Shown piece by piece: positions 11,290-23,390 of a stretch of DNA of 64,000 nt. Within the stretch, counting starts at the first letter, position 1; each line of letters starts with the position of its first letter. The notes under the pieces are model-generated. The model saw nothing but the letters and a program-made list of their open reading frames with translations. It was not told where the DNA came from and ran no database searches. The stretch lies in assembly GCA_018894105.1 (NCBI GenBank), contig CM032129.1:30149468-30213467 (forward strand), written 5' to 3'. Source of the DNA: Jacaranda mimosifolia. Its lineage: Eukaryota; Streptophyta; Magnoliopsida; Lamiales; Bignoniaceae. The translations under genes and the position numbers were made by a program.

Positions 11290-12118
11290 TGTTGATCTTG
11301 CCTTGAAATTTGAGCCACATATGATGAGACACAAAAGAAATAGAGTGAAACGGAGCAAAGCGGTCAAAATGGGCATGAGGAACACACCCCGGGGTGTGGG
11401 ACGGGCGCACCAAAGTGCGCAACATGCACAAAAATAGGGCACAAGCAGGAACACGCACTTGGGCATGGACATCTCTAGAACCGCATGCCCTGGCGCAAGG
11501 TTGCAGCGCAGAGCGTGTGGCACACTGTCACCATGAGCCCTAGCGCAAGTTTCACATGCCAGGGCACATGATGCATAACTTCCAAGCAGCAACAGCAGTT
11601 TCCGCATGCTAGGGTGCTAGTCATGCGCACCCTCTCGTGCGATGTAAGTCCATTGGGCTTAGAACTCTATTTTGCGAGTATTAAAGCAGTTTTCTTATAG
11701 GATAATGTTGATCTTGCCTTGAAATTTGAGTCACATATGATGAGACACAAAAGAAATAGAGTGAAACGGAGCAAAGCGGTCAAAATGGGCATGAGGAACA
11801 CACCCCGGGGTGTGGGACGGGCGCACCAAAGTGCGCAACATGCACAAAAATAGGGCACAAGCAGGAACACGCACTTGGGCATGGACATCACTAGAACCGC
11901 ATGCCTTGGCGCAAGGTTGCAGCGCAGAGCGTGTGGCACACTGTCACCATGAGCCCTAGCGCAAGTTTCACATGCCAGGGCACATGATGCATAACTTCCA
12001 AGCAGCAACAGCAGTTTCCGCATGCTAGGGTGCTAGTCATGCGCACCCTCTCGTGCGATGTAAGTCCATTGGGCTTAGAACTCTATTTTGCGAGTATTTA
12101 AGTAGTTTTCTTATAGGA
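11287..12118 (+). repeat. 416-bp tandem duplication within copia LTR
   Basis: Two direct copies start at about 11287 and 11703, each ending in a GTTTTCTTATAGGA-type sequence. They differ at only a handful of positions (for example GAGCCAC/GAGTCAC and CTCTAGAA/CACTAGAA), so the duplication is recent. The region is much more GC-rich than its surroundings. Two near-identical antisense open frames in it ('MRKLLLLLGSYASCALAC...') simply mirror the duplication. Confidence 0.9.
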
Positions 12119-12640
12119 CAATCATTAATCAAGTGCTAACAGACATAACACAAGTCATTCTATACTACTTTTGAGAGATTTTCTCGAGATGGAGTATTAG
12201 AACAAGGGTGTTAAGTGTTCTCATGAGCTTTGTAGGACTCAAATTGTACTTTATACTTTAATTTATAATCAATAAGAACTTCTTCTTTGTCTAGTGGAGT
12301 AAGCTGATGCCGAACAACTTTAAATCTTATTGTTTTGTTAGTCTACTTGAATTGCTTTACTATTATTTTCATATGTCTACTCTGACTGGGTTATAACAAA
12401 CTAGTATCGAAGCAAGGTTGACCAAATGTCCACCACAAAGTACGAGGTAAACAAATTCGATGGGAGGAACGACTTTGGGTTGTGGAAGATAACGGTCCAC
12501 ACCTTCCTATGTCAACAAAGTTTACGGAGAGCGCTAAAGGGAAAAAATTTCTCTATATTGTGGTGTAACTACCAGAGTAAAAGATCCTATAGCCAGTAAC
12601 ATTTTTTATGTCTTTGCTGAAGGGAAATTGTAAAACCGAC
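11290..12640 (+). mobile_element. Copia element 5' end: LTR, primer site, gag start (Tork-like)
   Basis: The LTR appears to start TGTTGATC after flank GCTAA and to end near 12400 in ...TTATAACA. It is followed by TAGTATCGAAGC, a degraded match to the initiator-tRNA-Met primer site TGGTATCAGAGC. Next comes a short gag start (12425-12570: 'MSTTKYEVNKFDGRNDFGLWK') typical of Tork-type copia gags. Homology then jumps to a different gag near 12640, so this element is only a 5' fragment. It contains a 416-bp tandem duplication (listed separately). Confidence 0.65.
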
Positions 12641-15600
12641 CTCCACTATTTGATGGTTCCAACTATGCTATGTGGAAAAATCTGATGCAAGAATACATAA
12701 TTGTCCTAGATTTTGATTTATGGGATGTTGTAAATGAAGTGCCATCGGTTCCAATGAAATTAGTTGATGGACAGGTGGTTCCAAAGGAGAGACGTGATGA
12801 TAAAAAGGCCATCTTAAAGAATGTAAAGGCCAAAAACATTATGTCATGCGCTCTCACCAAAGAGGAGTACAACCAAGTCAGTACATGTGCTACAGTAAAG
12901 CAAATATGGGAAATCTAGAAAGGTACCAGTCAGGTTCAACAAGAGAGAATTGCTCTTCTCATTCACAAGCTAAAATGTTCCAAATGAAACCTGATGAGAC
13001 CGTAAGCTAGATGTACGTGCGCTTCATGGAAATTATAAATCCTATGTTCGCACTCAGTAGAACCATAAATGAAGATGAGCAAGTATGGAAGATTCTCATA
13101 TCACTTCCAAAGGAATAGACGCCAAAAGTAACTGCCATTTAGGAAGCTCGTGATCTTAGCAGAATGACTATGGGTGAACTAATTGGATCTCTCACATCCC
13201 ATGAGATGACGTTGCTAAATAAAGAAGAAGGTTCGAAAACAAAGGTAAAAAAGAACATTACTTTTAATACCAGTCATGATTTTGACTTAGAAATCCAAGA
13301 AGATCTTGATGAGGATCAGGTTGAGGATGAAATTGTTCTAATTTCTTAAAGGTTAAAATAGCTTACTAACCTTAAAAGAAATTCCGGAACAACAGGTTAA
13401 AACCAAAAAGAACCAATCCAAAAACTGCAAATACTAAGCTACTTCGCTACTACAAATGCAATGAAATTAGACAGAGAAAAAAAAAATTGTTCCTAATTGA
13501 AGAAATATACAAACCAAGCCAAAGCGATGGCAACCACATAGGACGAATCCGATAGTGAGAAATTTGACAATGAAGAGAATTACTTTATGGTAAACCAAGT
13601 AAGTATCTCTTCATATTCTGATTATGATTATAGTGACGAAATTGACATTGATGAAGACGTGCAAAAATTACTTAAGCTTTATGAAATTCGTGTTAAAATG
13701 CTTGTTGATAAAAATAAAGCTTTGCAAGAAAAAGTGGACTATTTGCAGGAAGAATTGAATAAGGCTTATAAGGATAAATTTGAAATGCAAATAGCTAAAA
13801 ACAGAGAAACCCTTGATGCTGAATGCAAGAAGAAAATGAATGACTAGCTCACTAAAGAGAATAATTCCCTAAAAAAGCAAGTTGAGGAAAAATGATTATT
13901 AAAGAATGCTTGCATGTTGAGGATGATCTAGGTGAATGTTCCACAAGTGTTAAACACACACATATACATGTTCCACCTAGATATAATGTTAAGAAGGGTC
14001 GGAATTCAAAATCACATGAACAAAAAAAATAAAAAATAGTTTCAACAACTTCCGGAATGAATTTCAAACCAATTTGAAAAACCTGCTTTACTTCTAGTAG
14101 ATCTGATCATGTTAATTATAGATGTCCAATTGAGAAACTTATTAGTACCAAGTTTTTTTTGGATAAGAAAATTATCTGCAACTAACCATGAAGGACCCAA
14201 CATAGTTTGGGGACCTAAAACAAACTGGTTTCTTATAGGCTCCTGCCAACGAACATACTCGAAAACAAAAGCGATATTTGGATAGTAGATATTCCGGCAT
14301 ATGACGGGGATGCGTCCATGTTTCTTAAACTTAACAAATGCTCTGCAAGAAATGTTCTCTATGCAGAGAACACAAAAGGACGCATAATAGATGAAGAATG
14401 CTAGAAATGGCATAGAAGAATGGGCCACATAAACATGGAACTTATATCTCGTCTCATAAAGAAAGATCTTGTCAAAGGGGTACCCAAGTTAAACTTTTCC
14501 AAGGACATGATGTGTGATGCATGCTAAAAGGGGAAGCAAATTCGAACTTCTTTCAAACCCAAGAATGAAGTCACAACCTCCAAGCCACTGGAACTTCTAC
14601 ACATTAGCCTATTCGGACCTATGAAGACCACTTCCCTTGGAGGTAAAAGATATGTGTTTGTTATAGTAGATGATTACACTTATTTTATGTAGGTTTTATT
14701 CCTTGCTCATAACAATGATGTTGTAAGTGCTTTCATTCCACTCACTAAAAGGTTTCAAAATGAAAAAGGTTATTTTATTAAGAAAATTCAAAGTGACCAT
14801 GGAATTGAGTTCGATGAAATAAACTTTACTTTATTTTGTGAAGAACATGGTTACATTCATGATTTTTCTGCTCCTAAGACTTCCCAACAGAATTGGTAGT
14901 TCAAAGGAAAAATTAGATTTTGCAAGAAGCTGCTAGAACCATACTTAATGAATATGATCTTCCAAAATTCTTTTGGGGTGAAGCCGTGAATAAAAATTTT
15001 TATGTGGCAAATCGTGTTTTTTTAAGACCTCTTTTGAGAAAAATCCCATATGAACTGTGGCACAGTAAAATTCCAAATATTTTCTACTTTCGTGTCTTTG
15101 GTTGCAAATGTTTTATTCTTAATGATAGAGACTATTTGACAAAGTTTGATTCCAAAGTTGACGAGACTATCTTTGTTGGTTACTCAATACATAATAAAGC
15201 CTATCGTGTTTTTAACAAAAGAAAAAGAACAATTCAAGAATCCACGCATGTTGCGTTTGATGAAACCAATCCATCTTGTGTTAAGGAAATCTTGAGCAAA
15301 GAAGTTGCAAGATTCAAAGAACCAGTCAAGATTTTTGACCTAAAACCATCAACATCAAATCAAGAGGAACTGAAATCATCTAAGGAAACAAATCCTATTG
15401 ATGAACATGATACCAGCAAGTCAGAAAGGGTTGAACTAAGAACCAGAAAATTCAAACATGCTTTCCAGTCACCCTACTAATAAAATCATTGGAGATCCAC
15501 AAGCTGGAATAAAACTAGATCTAAAACCAGATAAGTTCCACCAGATGAATCCACCTGTGCCCTCATTTCAATGATTAAACCAAAGGATGTCAAAAAGGTA

Positions 15601-17497
15601 CTAAAAGGTCCATTTTGGATTGAAGCAACAAAGGAAGAAATGGCCCAATTCAAAAAGAATGAAGTCTATAACTTGGTAGAAAGACCATCAGATCATCCAG
15701 TCGTTGGTACCAAATGGGTATTCAGGAACAAGCTAAATGAAACTGGCAAAGTTACCAGGAACAAAGCCAGACTGGTAGCAAAAGGTTACAGTCAACAAGA
15801 GGGCACCAACTATGATGAAACGTTCGCTCCAGTTGCAAGGTTAGAATCAATTAGAATGATTCTTGCCTTTGCATCTCATAAAAAGTTTTTGCTTTATCAA
15901 ATGGATGTAAAAAGTACTTTTCTAAATAGATTTATAAAAGAAGAAGTTCATGTAGAGCAACCCCCCGATTTTGAAAATTAAAGTTTTCCTCATCATATTT
16001 TTAGACTGACAAAGGCTTTATGTGGATTAAAACAAGCCCCTAGGACCTAGTATGATCATTTGAGAAACTTTCTCATAAAAAATGATTTTTCTATTAGAAT
16101 CCTAGATACCACACTATTCACTAAGCACCAAGAAAATGATTCACTTATCGTTCAAATATATATTGATGATATTATCTTTGGTGCTACTAATGATCTACTT
16201 TGTTGAGAGTTTGATGAGAAAATGAAATAGAAATTTGAAATGAGCTTAACATGAGAGCTCAATTTCTTCTTAGGACTTCAAGTGAAGCAAACTCAGAAAG
16301 ATACATTCACCTTGCAAGAAAAGTATACAAAAGAACTTCTAAAGAAGTTTGGAATGAGTGAATGCAACCCTGCAACCACTCTCATGAGTACAAATACCAG
16401 ACTGAACCTGATAAGGACGATAAGAATATAGACAAGAAGGTTTACAGAGGTATGATTGGTAGCTTACTTTATTTAACTGCTAGCTATCCAGATATTATAT
16501 TTTCAACATGCTTATGTGCTAGATTCTAGTTCTATCCAAAGGAATCCCATTTAAATGCTGTGAAAAGAATACCGAGATGTCTGAAGGAAACATCCAATTA
16601 TGGTTTATGGTATCCATATTCTAAATCTTGTAATTTCATAAGTTATTCTGATGCGGATTATGCTAGTTGCAAGATAGATAGGAAAAGTACAAGTGGTGGT
16701 TGCCAACTGCTAAAAAATTATCTAGTTTCATGGTGCAGTAAAAAGTAAAGTATTGTTGCATTATCTATAATCGAGGCAGAATACATGGCCTTGGGGAATT
16801 GCTGCACCCAAGTATCATGGATGAAGCATATCTTGCATGATTTTGGTATGAATATGTCTTGTGTGCCTATTTTCTGTGATAGTACCAGTGCTTATTTCCA
16901 AAAATCTAGTATTACACTCACGCACTAAGCACATTGAAATTAAACATCATTTCTTGCGTAATCATGTGCATAAGGGTGATATTTCTATTGAATTTGTTCC
17001 AACTAATGACCAACTTGCGGATTGGAAGAAAGCAAGTTTATCAAAATTAGAGATAAATTGGGGATTATGTCCAGAATTTCATTTTAGGCAGGGATTTGGC
17101 TTTCAAAAGTTCATCGGAATGTTCGCAAAGAAAATTTATTATTACATAAGTTTGACCCTTTTTGTTGATGAAAGGAGGAGAAAAAGTATCATTTGTTGCA
17201 TGTGCATTTCACATGCATTCTAAACATTCTAAACTTGACTAGATCCACATGTTTGAATATTTGACATACATAAGGTTAACTTGTGTCTATGTGTATTGTT
17301 CCTCTCAACTGGTATTTTCGACTGGTAGTATCTGCTTCTCTATTCTAGTCTATGCTATTTTGATTTTTGGACGAAAATCCTACATCGAGACATGAGAAGC
17401 ATGAGGATCTACCAGACATACAAACAAGGGGAAATCAGGTGATATCTTTCTACTTTAATGCATCAAATTTTATTGTCATCATCAAAAAGGGGGAAAT
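12640..17497 (+). mobile_element. Ty1/copia polyprotein remains, SIRE-like
   Basis: Domains follow copia order. Gag at about 12640-13350 has 'FDGSNYAMWKNLMQEY'. A coiled, acidic stretch follows at 13587-13847. GAG-pre-integrase 'HRRMGHINMELIS' is near 14410. Integrase runs about 14440-15480, with 'VIVDDYT', 'QSDHGIEFD', 'FFWGEAVN' and 'FVGYSIHNKAYRVF'. Reverse transcriptase is at about 15570-16480, with 'VVGTKWVFRNK', 'NKARLVAKGY' and 'IYIDDIIFG' near 16160. RNase H is about 16630-17060, with 'SDADYASC', 'IEAEYMAL' and 'NDQLADWKK'. A purine tract AAAAAGGGGGAAAT at 17484-17497 abuts the 3' LTR. Many stops and frameshifts make it dead. SIRE assignment rests on gag type and the polypurine tract/LTR form. 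Confidence 0.9.
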
Positions 17498-19301
17498 TGT
17501 TAACCTTTTGATTATTTTGCATGAGTTTTAGAGTTTTGACTGTGATAATATTTGTTGCATGATTAATGTAACTTATTCATAGAAATCCACTGGAACTTGC
17601 CTTATGTTGTCCAAAATTCATCTTGTGCTGTCTGGAACTTATCTTTTCTTATATTGATTTTGACGGCATATCTTTATATTTGATTTAGCACATCACATCT
17701 TTTATTTATGGAAGGAAAATAATGCTGCTACTCCTAAATTTAAACATATGCTCATTATGGCTAGATTCAATGAATGTAATATATGGAATGATTGATTAAT
17801 GGCTTCTTTCCTTATGCTATTGATAACCTTTTAATACTTTAAGGAAATATCATTTTTCTGCATGGACATATTTAAATAAATTGCAGAAAATTTATAAATC
17901 TTATCTAGAATCTGCTTTCCATAAATAACTGGATTTTGAATTACCTTTTTCATGGAAATCATCTAGATTAATCCTCATATCTTTCATACTAGGAAAGTAT
18001 ATCCTTCTTGGCTCTAAATCTTGCATCTCTAGCTAACTAAATATATATGTCTGATTTAGATGCCATAATTGTTTTAAACTATTCTTTCCTTTTTTTCTCT
18101 GTTGGAATATGTCAGAATATGCTAGAATTAACTTTCCTATTTAACATGATCACTTAAGGATTCTAGCTTAAGATTCATATCTTCATTTAATAGGAAAAAA
18201 GATCAATTTTGCTGCATCATTATTTAAGTTTACAATTATGCTTTAATCATGACTAATGGTTTCTTGCCTTATGAGTTGTTTTCTTATTTGAATCTAACAG
18301 TCACTTATCAAACTGGAACTTAGAGTTGTGGGTAGTACATCTATATATTGAAAAATATGCAACATTCAAAATGTGGATCACTAAGTTGGGAGAGGTTTTT
18401 GTTGAGTGTTTTGAGGGGTTGTGTGATACTCTCTCTAACATGTTCTTGCGCTTACTTGTTGATTAATCCTTGCTATAATTGTGTTTTTGATGGACCTTAT
18501 GGTGAACAAGGTCAAGCGGGTCTTGCCTTCGACGGGCCTTGGGGAGATGAGGATAAGGCAGTTTGTGTCTCGAATGACCTAGTAGTGAAGAGGGACAAGA
18601 GTCGTACCTATTTATCGAGGGACCTCTGAAAAGAACAAATTAGCACTTAGTTGCTCTAAGGACCTCTAGGTGAAGAAACCAGTAGGGTGGTACTGCCTGG
18701 AACTTTTCGCAATGTTCCTGGTTCCAATTTGGAAGAATAGACTAGAGCTTGCCGTATAGAGTGGCAGCAACTCATGCATCAATCCATAGAGGTTGTGCAA
18801 GTGAATCAAAACAAAAATTCTCCAGGACCTGTTCACAAGCAACTGATTTTAACAATGCTCTGGAACTTGCCTTATCTCATCTGGGATTCTAGTGTAGCTC
18901 TTTTGCAAAAAGCTAGTTTTTCACCCTGCTAGGGTGTTTCTGTTCTCTACACTTTCATTACTATCAAATTACTGTTTTACTTGTAAAAACATTCTTATAT
19001 ACTTATTAATTTAACAGGTTTAAAATTCTAAGTGAAAGCTTACATAGATGATGTATGCTTGCTGAACCTTTATAAACACCAGTGTCTTATTACTTTTTTT
19101 TACTGCTTTGCTTAACATTGGTCTGATTGGTATCTTAATTGATATTTGCAAATTCCAGTCAGTAATTAAAATTGTTTTATGCAAAAGACTTAAACAATTT
19201 TTGAAAGGCCAAAAGGTATTTTGAGTGATAAACTTCTGCTGCATTAAAATCTCTAAAGCCTAATCCACCCCCTCTTAGGCATATAATCATTCATACCTTC
19301 A
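17498..19301 (+). repeat. 3' LTR of the SIRE-like copia element
   Basis: It starts TGTTAACC directly after the purine tract. It ends near ...CATACCTTCA, just before exon 4 sequence of a kinase pseudogene. About 1.8 kb long, with a typical C-rich/CT-rich end (CCACCCCCTCTTAGG). The 93-residue frame at 18348-18629 lies within it and is not a gene. The right edge is supported by homology of the following bases to two other kinase copies in the window. Confidence 0.75.
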
Positions 19302-20263
19302 CTAACTAATTTTTTTCTCTTTAGTTTGTTTTTCCACAAACCCTCTTACTTATTTGCCTTCATCTTCTATCAGAATCTATAGTTGCCCTATGCTAACATA
19401 GAATTCTTACAGAACCAGCCAACAAACAATTATTGGATTGGACGAGATGAGTTCCGATCATCAAAGGAATTTCTCAAGGGCTTCTATATCTCCACCATTA
19501 TTCTCGATTGAGAATAGTTCACAGAGATCTAAAAGCTAATAATAGTCTACTTGACACTGAGATGAACCCCAAAATCTCTGATTTTGGCATGGCAAGAATT
19601 TTTGGAGGAAATGACTCGCAAGCAAATACTAATCGAATTGTTGGTACTTAGTAAGTGAAAAATATAACTTCCTCATTCGTTCTTACACAAACTATTCAAT
19701 GATGAATTACTTTTTGTCCAAATACAGTGGTTATATGTCCCCTGAATATACCATGGAAAGACTTTTCTCCATCAAATCTGATGTCTTTGCATTTAGAGTA
19801 CTGATGCTGGAGATTAAAGAAGAATATGGGTTTTTTCGGTTCTTATTATCTTAGTTTTCTGGAATATGTAAGTGCTTAGACATCATAAATTTATAAGAAA
19901 TCAGTTGATATTCCTATATTTACAAATTCATTGCTGGATTCATCCCCGCAATATATGGAACCATAATCGCTTGCTTGAGCTTATTGATCCTATATTGGAA
20001 GCCCCTTTTTCCCTTTTTCCTTGTCTAATATTCTGTTGAGATACATTCAGATTGGTCTCTTGTGCATTCAAGAAAATGCAGCCGATAGACCTGTGATGTC
20101 GGATGTTGTTGCCATGCTAAATAATGAACAAGCAGCACTAGCATTTCCTAAACATCCTGCTTTTATTTGTGGGAGGACTTTAGTTAGAGCAAGTCCAAGA
20201 CAAAATAAACTCGAGATCTACTCTGTTAATGGTTTGACAGTTTCACTGATGTATGCTCGTTGA
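19302..20263 (+). pseudogene. Type B receptor-kinase pseudogene, kinase exons 4(end)-7
   Basis: Only the catalytic end survives. The exon 5 homologue (about 19410-19650) reads the HRDLK catalytic loop and [12 protein letters not shown] in one frame but has a stop just after LLDWTR, where the sister copy has CGA. Exon 6 (about 19730-19868) reads 'GYMSPEY' and then loses frame in a deletion after LMLEI. Exon 7 is frame-shifted at its start, then open from 20021 to the stop at 20263 ('RYIQIGLLC', 'DRPVMSDVVAMLNNE'). Exons 1-3 and most of 4 are missing, replaced by the copia LTR. Paralogous to 35812-37408 and 58502-59577. Confidence 0.88.
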
Positions 20264-21118
20264 GATTTAGAATCTACGCTACTGAATGAAGAAAAGTAGA
20301 AAAATAGTTTATCCATTTCTTGTGCCTGTTTGTTTTTGTTTTCAAAGCCCCTTTCCATTCTCTTGAAAATGAAAATAGAAAGCTATCAATTTCTCCTCTA
20401 TTTTTATAGACATTTACATTTTCAACACATTTTTCCAAACACATTATTACACTCTCTCTTCATTTTTATTTTTCATTTTCACCTACTCACATTTGTATGA
20501 TTTTTAATACAAAACACTATACTTTCCAAATGCAACTCATTTTCAACTCTCCATAATCATTATATTTCAAACAAAATCTCCATGCAACAATTCATTTTCA
20601 AAAACATATTTATAACTAATTTTTCAGTATTCCCTTTCACCAAAAAATAAAGATACCTTTAGAAAGCAAATCCAAACAGCCCCATAGTCATTCCAAGAAC
20701 TGTTGGATTGTTGTCTATAATGTATGGAAAACAAGGACATGGATACAATACAATACGAACATGCCGTCAGAAAATTCTTGAAATTTTCAAAATACGACCT
20801 GACTCCAACGTGACTATTCCATATGTATGATCTCTTTTATTAGAGCTACATATTGATAAAGATATGCAATTGATAAAAAGTTTAAAAGCACATTAATGAG
20901 ACTGTAAAGAAATAGAAATTCATGTTAGTTATTGTATGGAATTTTACTAATGCGATTTGTACGGGATTTTACGTATTTGAAAGAAAAATGCTTTACTTTC
21001 ATAACAATGCAAGAAAAAGAAGAAAGAAAAGATGAAAAAACACTCTCTTCAAGTAATTCTAGAAAATATTAATTTTTAATTATTTTTTTGAGCACTTAAA
21101 TACTTTCTAATATATTAA
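20264..21118. other. 3' flank of type B kinase copy, with a MITE
   Basis: This flank aligns with the 3' flank of the 35.8-37.4 kb kinase copy (37409-37895), for example 'GTTGGATTG.TGTCTATAATG' and 'GATATGCAATTGATAAAAAG'. The alignment is interrupted at about 20329-20690 by an AT-rich insertion with ends like CTGTTTGTTTTTG and CAAATCCAAACAGCCCC. No gene is seen. Confidence 0.7.
20329..20690. mobile_element. TIR-type MITE in kinase 3' flank
   Basis: It is absent from the paralogous flank at about 37470, which reads straight through from CTCGTGC to CAAGAATTG. The ends are imperfect inverted repeats (CTGTTTGTTTTTGTTTTC versus, inverted, CTGTTTGGATTTGCTTTC). Noncoding, about 360 bp. A clean target duplication is not evident. 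Confidence 0.6.
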
Positions 21119-22335
21119 AAGAGAAAATTACATAATTAGTTCCTAAAGTTTTACTCTAAAATCAATTTAATCCCTAATTTTCAAAGATTATCTTTTGGTC
21201 CCTAACATTAATATATTGTGTCATTTTAGCCATTGAAACCATTTTCTAGCCGTATTTGACCGAAAAATTGATTAATTTTGACTTTTTAAAGGACAAAATT
21301 GCCAATTTAAGATTTCATATTCCACTTTGGTCCTCATTTAAGGTTTTATGTTCTACTTTAGTCCTGATATCACTTTTTTTTTTCTTCTTAGAAAAAATTA
21401 CATTTTACCCCCTATGAAAATGGAAAAGGGCAAAAACAACCCTTATAAATAAAAAAAAGGCAAAAAACCTCCTCATGTTTTGAAATTATGCGCACCGCCT
21501 CCCCCTCTTGATTTGCATCAATTTAATCATAATTTTAGCATATAAAGACTATATTACCCTTACTTATTTCATATATTTTCAATCTAATTTATTTATTTAT
21601 TCATGTATGTTTTCATATATCTTATTTCATCCACTTTAAATTTAAAAATTATTTTTAGTTTTTGTATTTTAATTTCTCTAATTTATTCTACTTTTTTTCA
21701 TTTTTTATATATTATATAAATATAAATATTATATATACATATATAAGTATATAATATATACAAGTATATAGTATATGTATGTATATATTTTATGTTATAT
21801 GTATATATTATACTATAAATGTACTAAAGGATTTACTAAAGTTTTTTGTCATGTATTTCTCCACCACACCACCATATTTGAATGTTATATATTTATATGT
21901 ATATATAATATATACAAAAATGAAAAAATTAGAATAAATTAAAGAAATAAAAAGACAAAAACTAAAAATAGTTTTCAAATTTAAAGGGGATGAAAGAAGA
22001 TATACGAAAATATTCTTCAAATAAATTAATTAATTAAATTAAAAATATATGAAATAATTAAGGGTAATATAGATTTTATATGTTAAAATTAGGATTAAAT
22101 TGAAACAAATCATGAGAGGGAGGCGGTGTGCATAATTTTCAAAACACGGTGAGGTTTTTTGCTTATTTTTTTCATAAAGGTAAAATGCAATTTTTTCTTA
22201 AAAAAGAAAAAGAAAAATAAAAAGTGACATAAGGACTAAAGTGGAACATAAAATCTTAAATTGATCAATTTTCTAGTCAAATACTGCCTAAAAGTGGTTT
22301 TGATGACTAAAATGGAACAATAAATATATGGCACA
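21119..22335. repeat. Foldback element with nested inverted arms
   Basis: Outer inverted repeats pair about 21200-21375 with 22215-22330 ('TTTTATGTTC.ACTTTAGTCC' blocks). Inside them a second pair runs about 21390-21710 versus 21905-22199 (ends GAAAAAATT.CATTTTACC). The left edge is set by divergence from the paralogous flank at about 37895; the right end is cut by a copia LTR at 22366. It has no ORF, and its transcript would fold into a long hairpin. Possibly a Mutator-type MITE, unproven. Confidence 0.75.
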
Positions 22336-22365
22336 TCACTTTTGTAGGTCGGCAGCTATTACTTA

Positions 22366-23390
22366 TGTTGGAAATTGGTCTTCTTTGATCAAATTTTTAA
22401 GTGTGATCAAAGTATTAATTTCTAAGAAATTGATGATCATCGTAAACTACGGTGCGGGTATCTAAACAATAATGTGTTTATTTGACCAAAACGAATTTCA
22501 AGTGAATGAGAAATTAATGGTCAAAGAGAGCTATTTAAAAATTGACCAAGAAGATAAGAAAGAGCCAAAGGAATGGGAGGAGTGAAACTCCATCACACAT
22601 TGTAAAATGATTAAAAGATGGACATAAATATATGTTTCCAGTGTGGAGGTAAAGGTTGAGCTCCTTGGGGGTACCACAAGTGTTTGAAAGGAAGAGGACC
22701 TACATAGTAGTGGGTTCAATCCAACTCACATGCGAACGCCATCACCCAACCAATCGGCTCGGCTTGGGTTGTGCTTGCCGCAGTGTGGTCATGGGCTTGA
22801 GCTTGGGCTAAATTGGGCTTTTAGTCCAATATTAACCTTTTGGACCAAATTTAATCTAAATTATTTTTTAACTCATCAGTCATAACAGAACCATGAAAAA
22901 AAAAAACCTTCAAACTTTTGAAATTAATTTTTAGCTTATCTTTAATAAGTGAAATTGTTGAAATTAATTTCAGCTTATCTCTCTGGAATTCAAAAAAATG
23001 AGTGAATTAATTCCAGCTAATCTAAATCCTGCAAAAGATGCACCTAGATTGCATCCTTCCAACTTCTGCATTGGAAAACTCATTGCTGCATTGGAAAGGC
23101 AACAACCATTTAGACCATCCTTTCGGCTGCCACTTTGGCTTTATAAAACAACCAGTCCTGGATTGCATCTAAATAGCCATACAATATACTACAACTTTTT
23201 CAGCATAGTCCTAAGAGTTTAGTACACTTAACGTTCGAGAGGTCAGATGGTTTGTAGTGTTGCTACAATCCGAATTAATTGTTGTATTTTGGGAGATAAT
23301 AGATATGTTCTATTAGCACCAATACGGGGCCAATTTGTCTTAAAGACAGAGAGCCCAACTCGCGCCTCAACTATTTGATTCTTAGCTAAT
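22366..23390 (+). repeat. LTR 1 of tandem copia element
   Basis: It starts TGTTGGAAATTGG, the same start as LTR 3 at 27765. It includes a GGGCTTGGGCTAAATTGGGC block and a 'TTGGCTTTATAAAAC' TATA-type region near 23133-23147. Its 3' limit is estimated from where the copy at 24843-25490 also ends. The primer site is not recognisable. Confidence 0.75.

Noticed and set aside
11260..12023. Two near-identical minus-strand frames 'MRKLLLLLGSYASC...', apparently a tandem gene pair with signal peptides
   Set aside because: They are copies created by the 416-bp duplication inside an LTR; no independent support for coding.
14042..14428. 128-residue minus-strand frame
   Set aside because: Antisense to the copia GAG-pre-integrase region.
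20021..20263. 80-residue frame as a stand-alone small gene
   Set aside because: It is exon 7 of a receptor-kinase pseudogene; its upstream part is frame-shifted.
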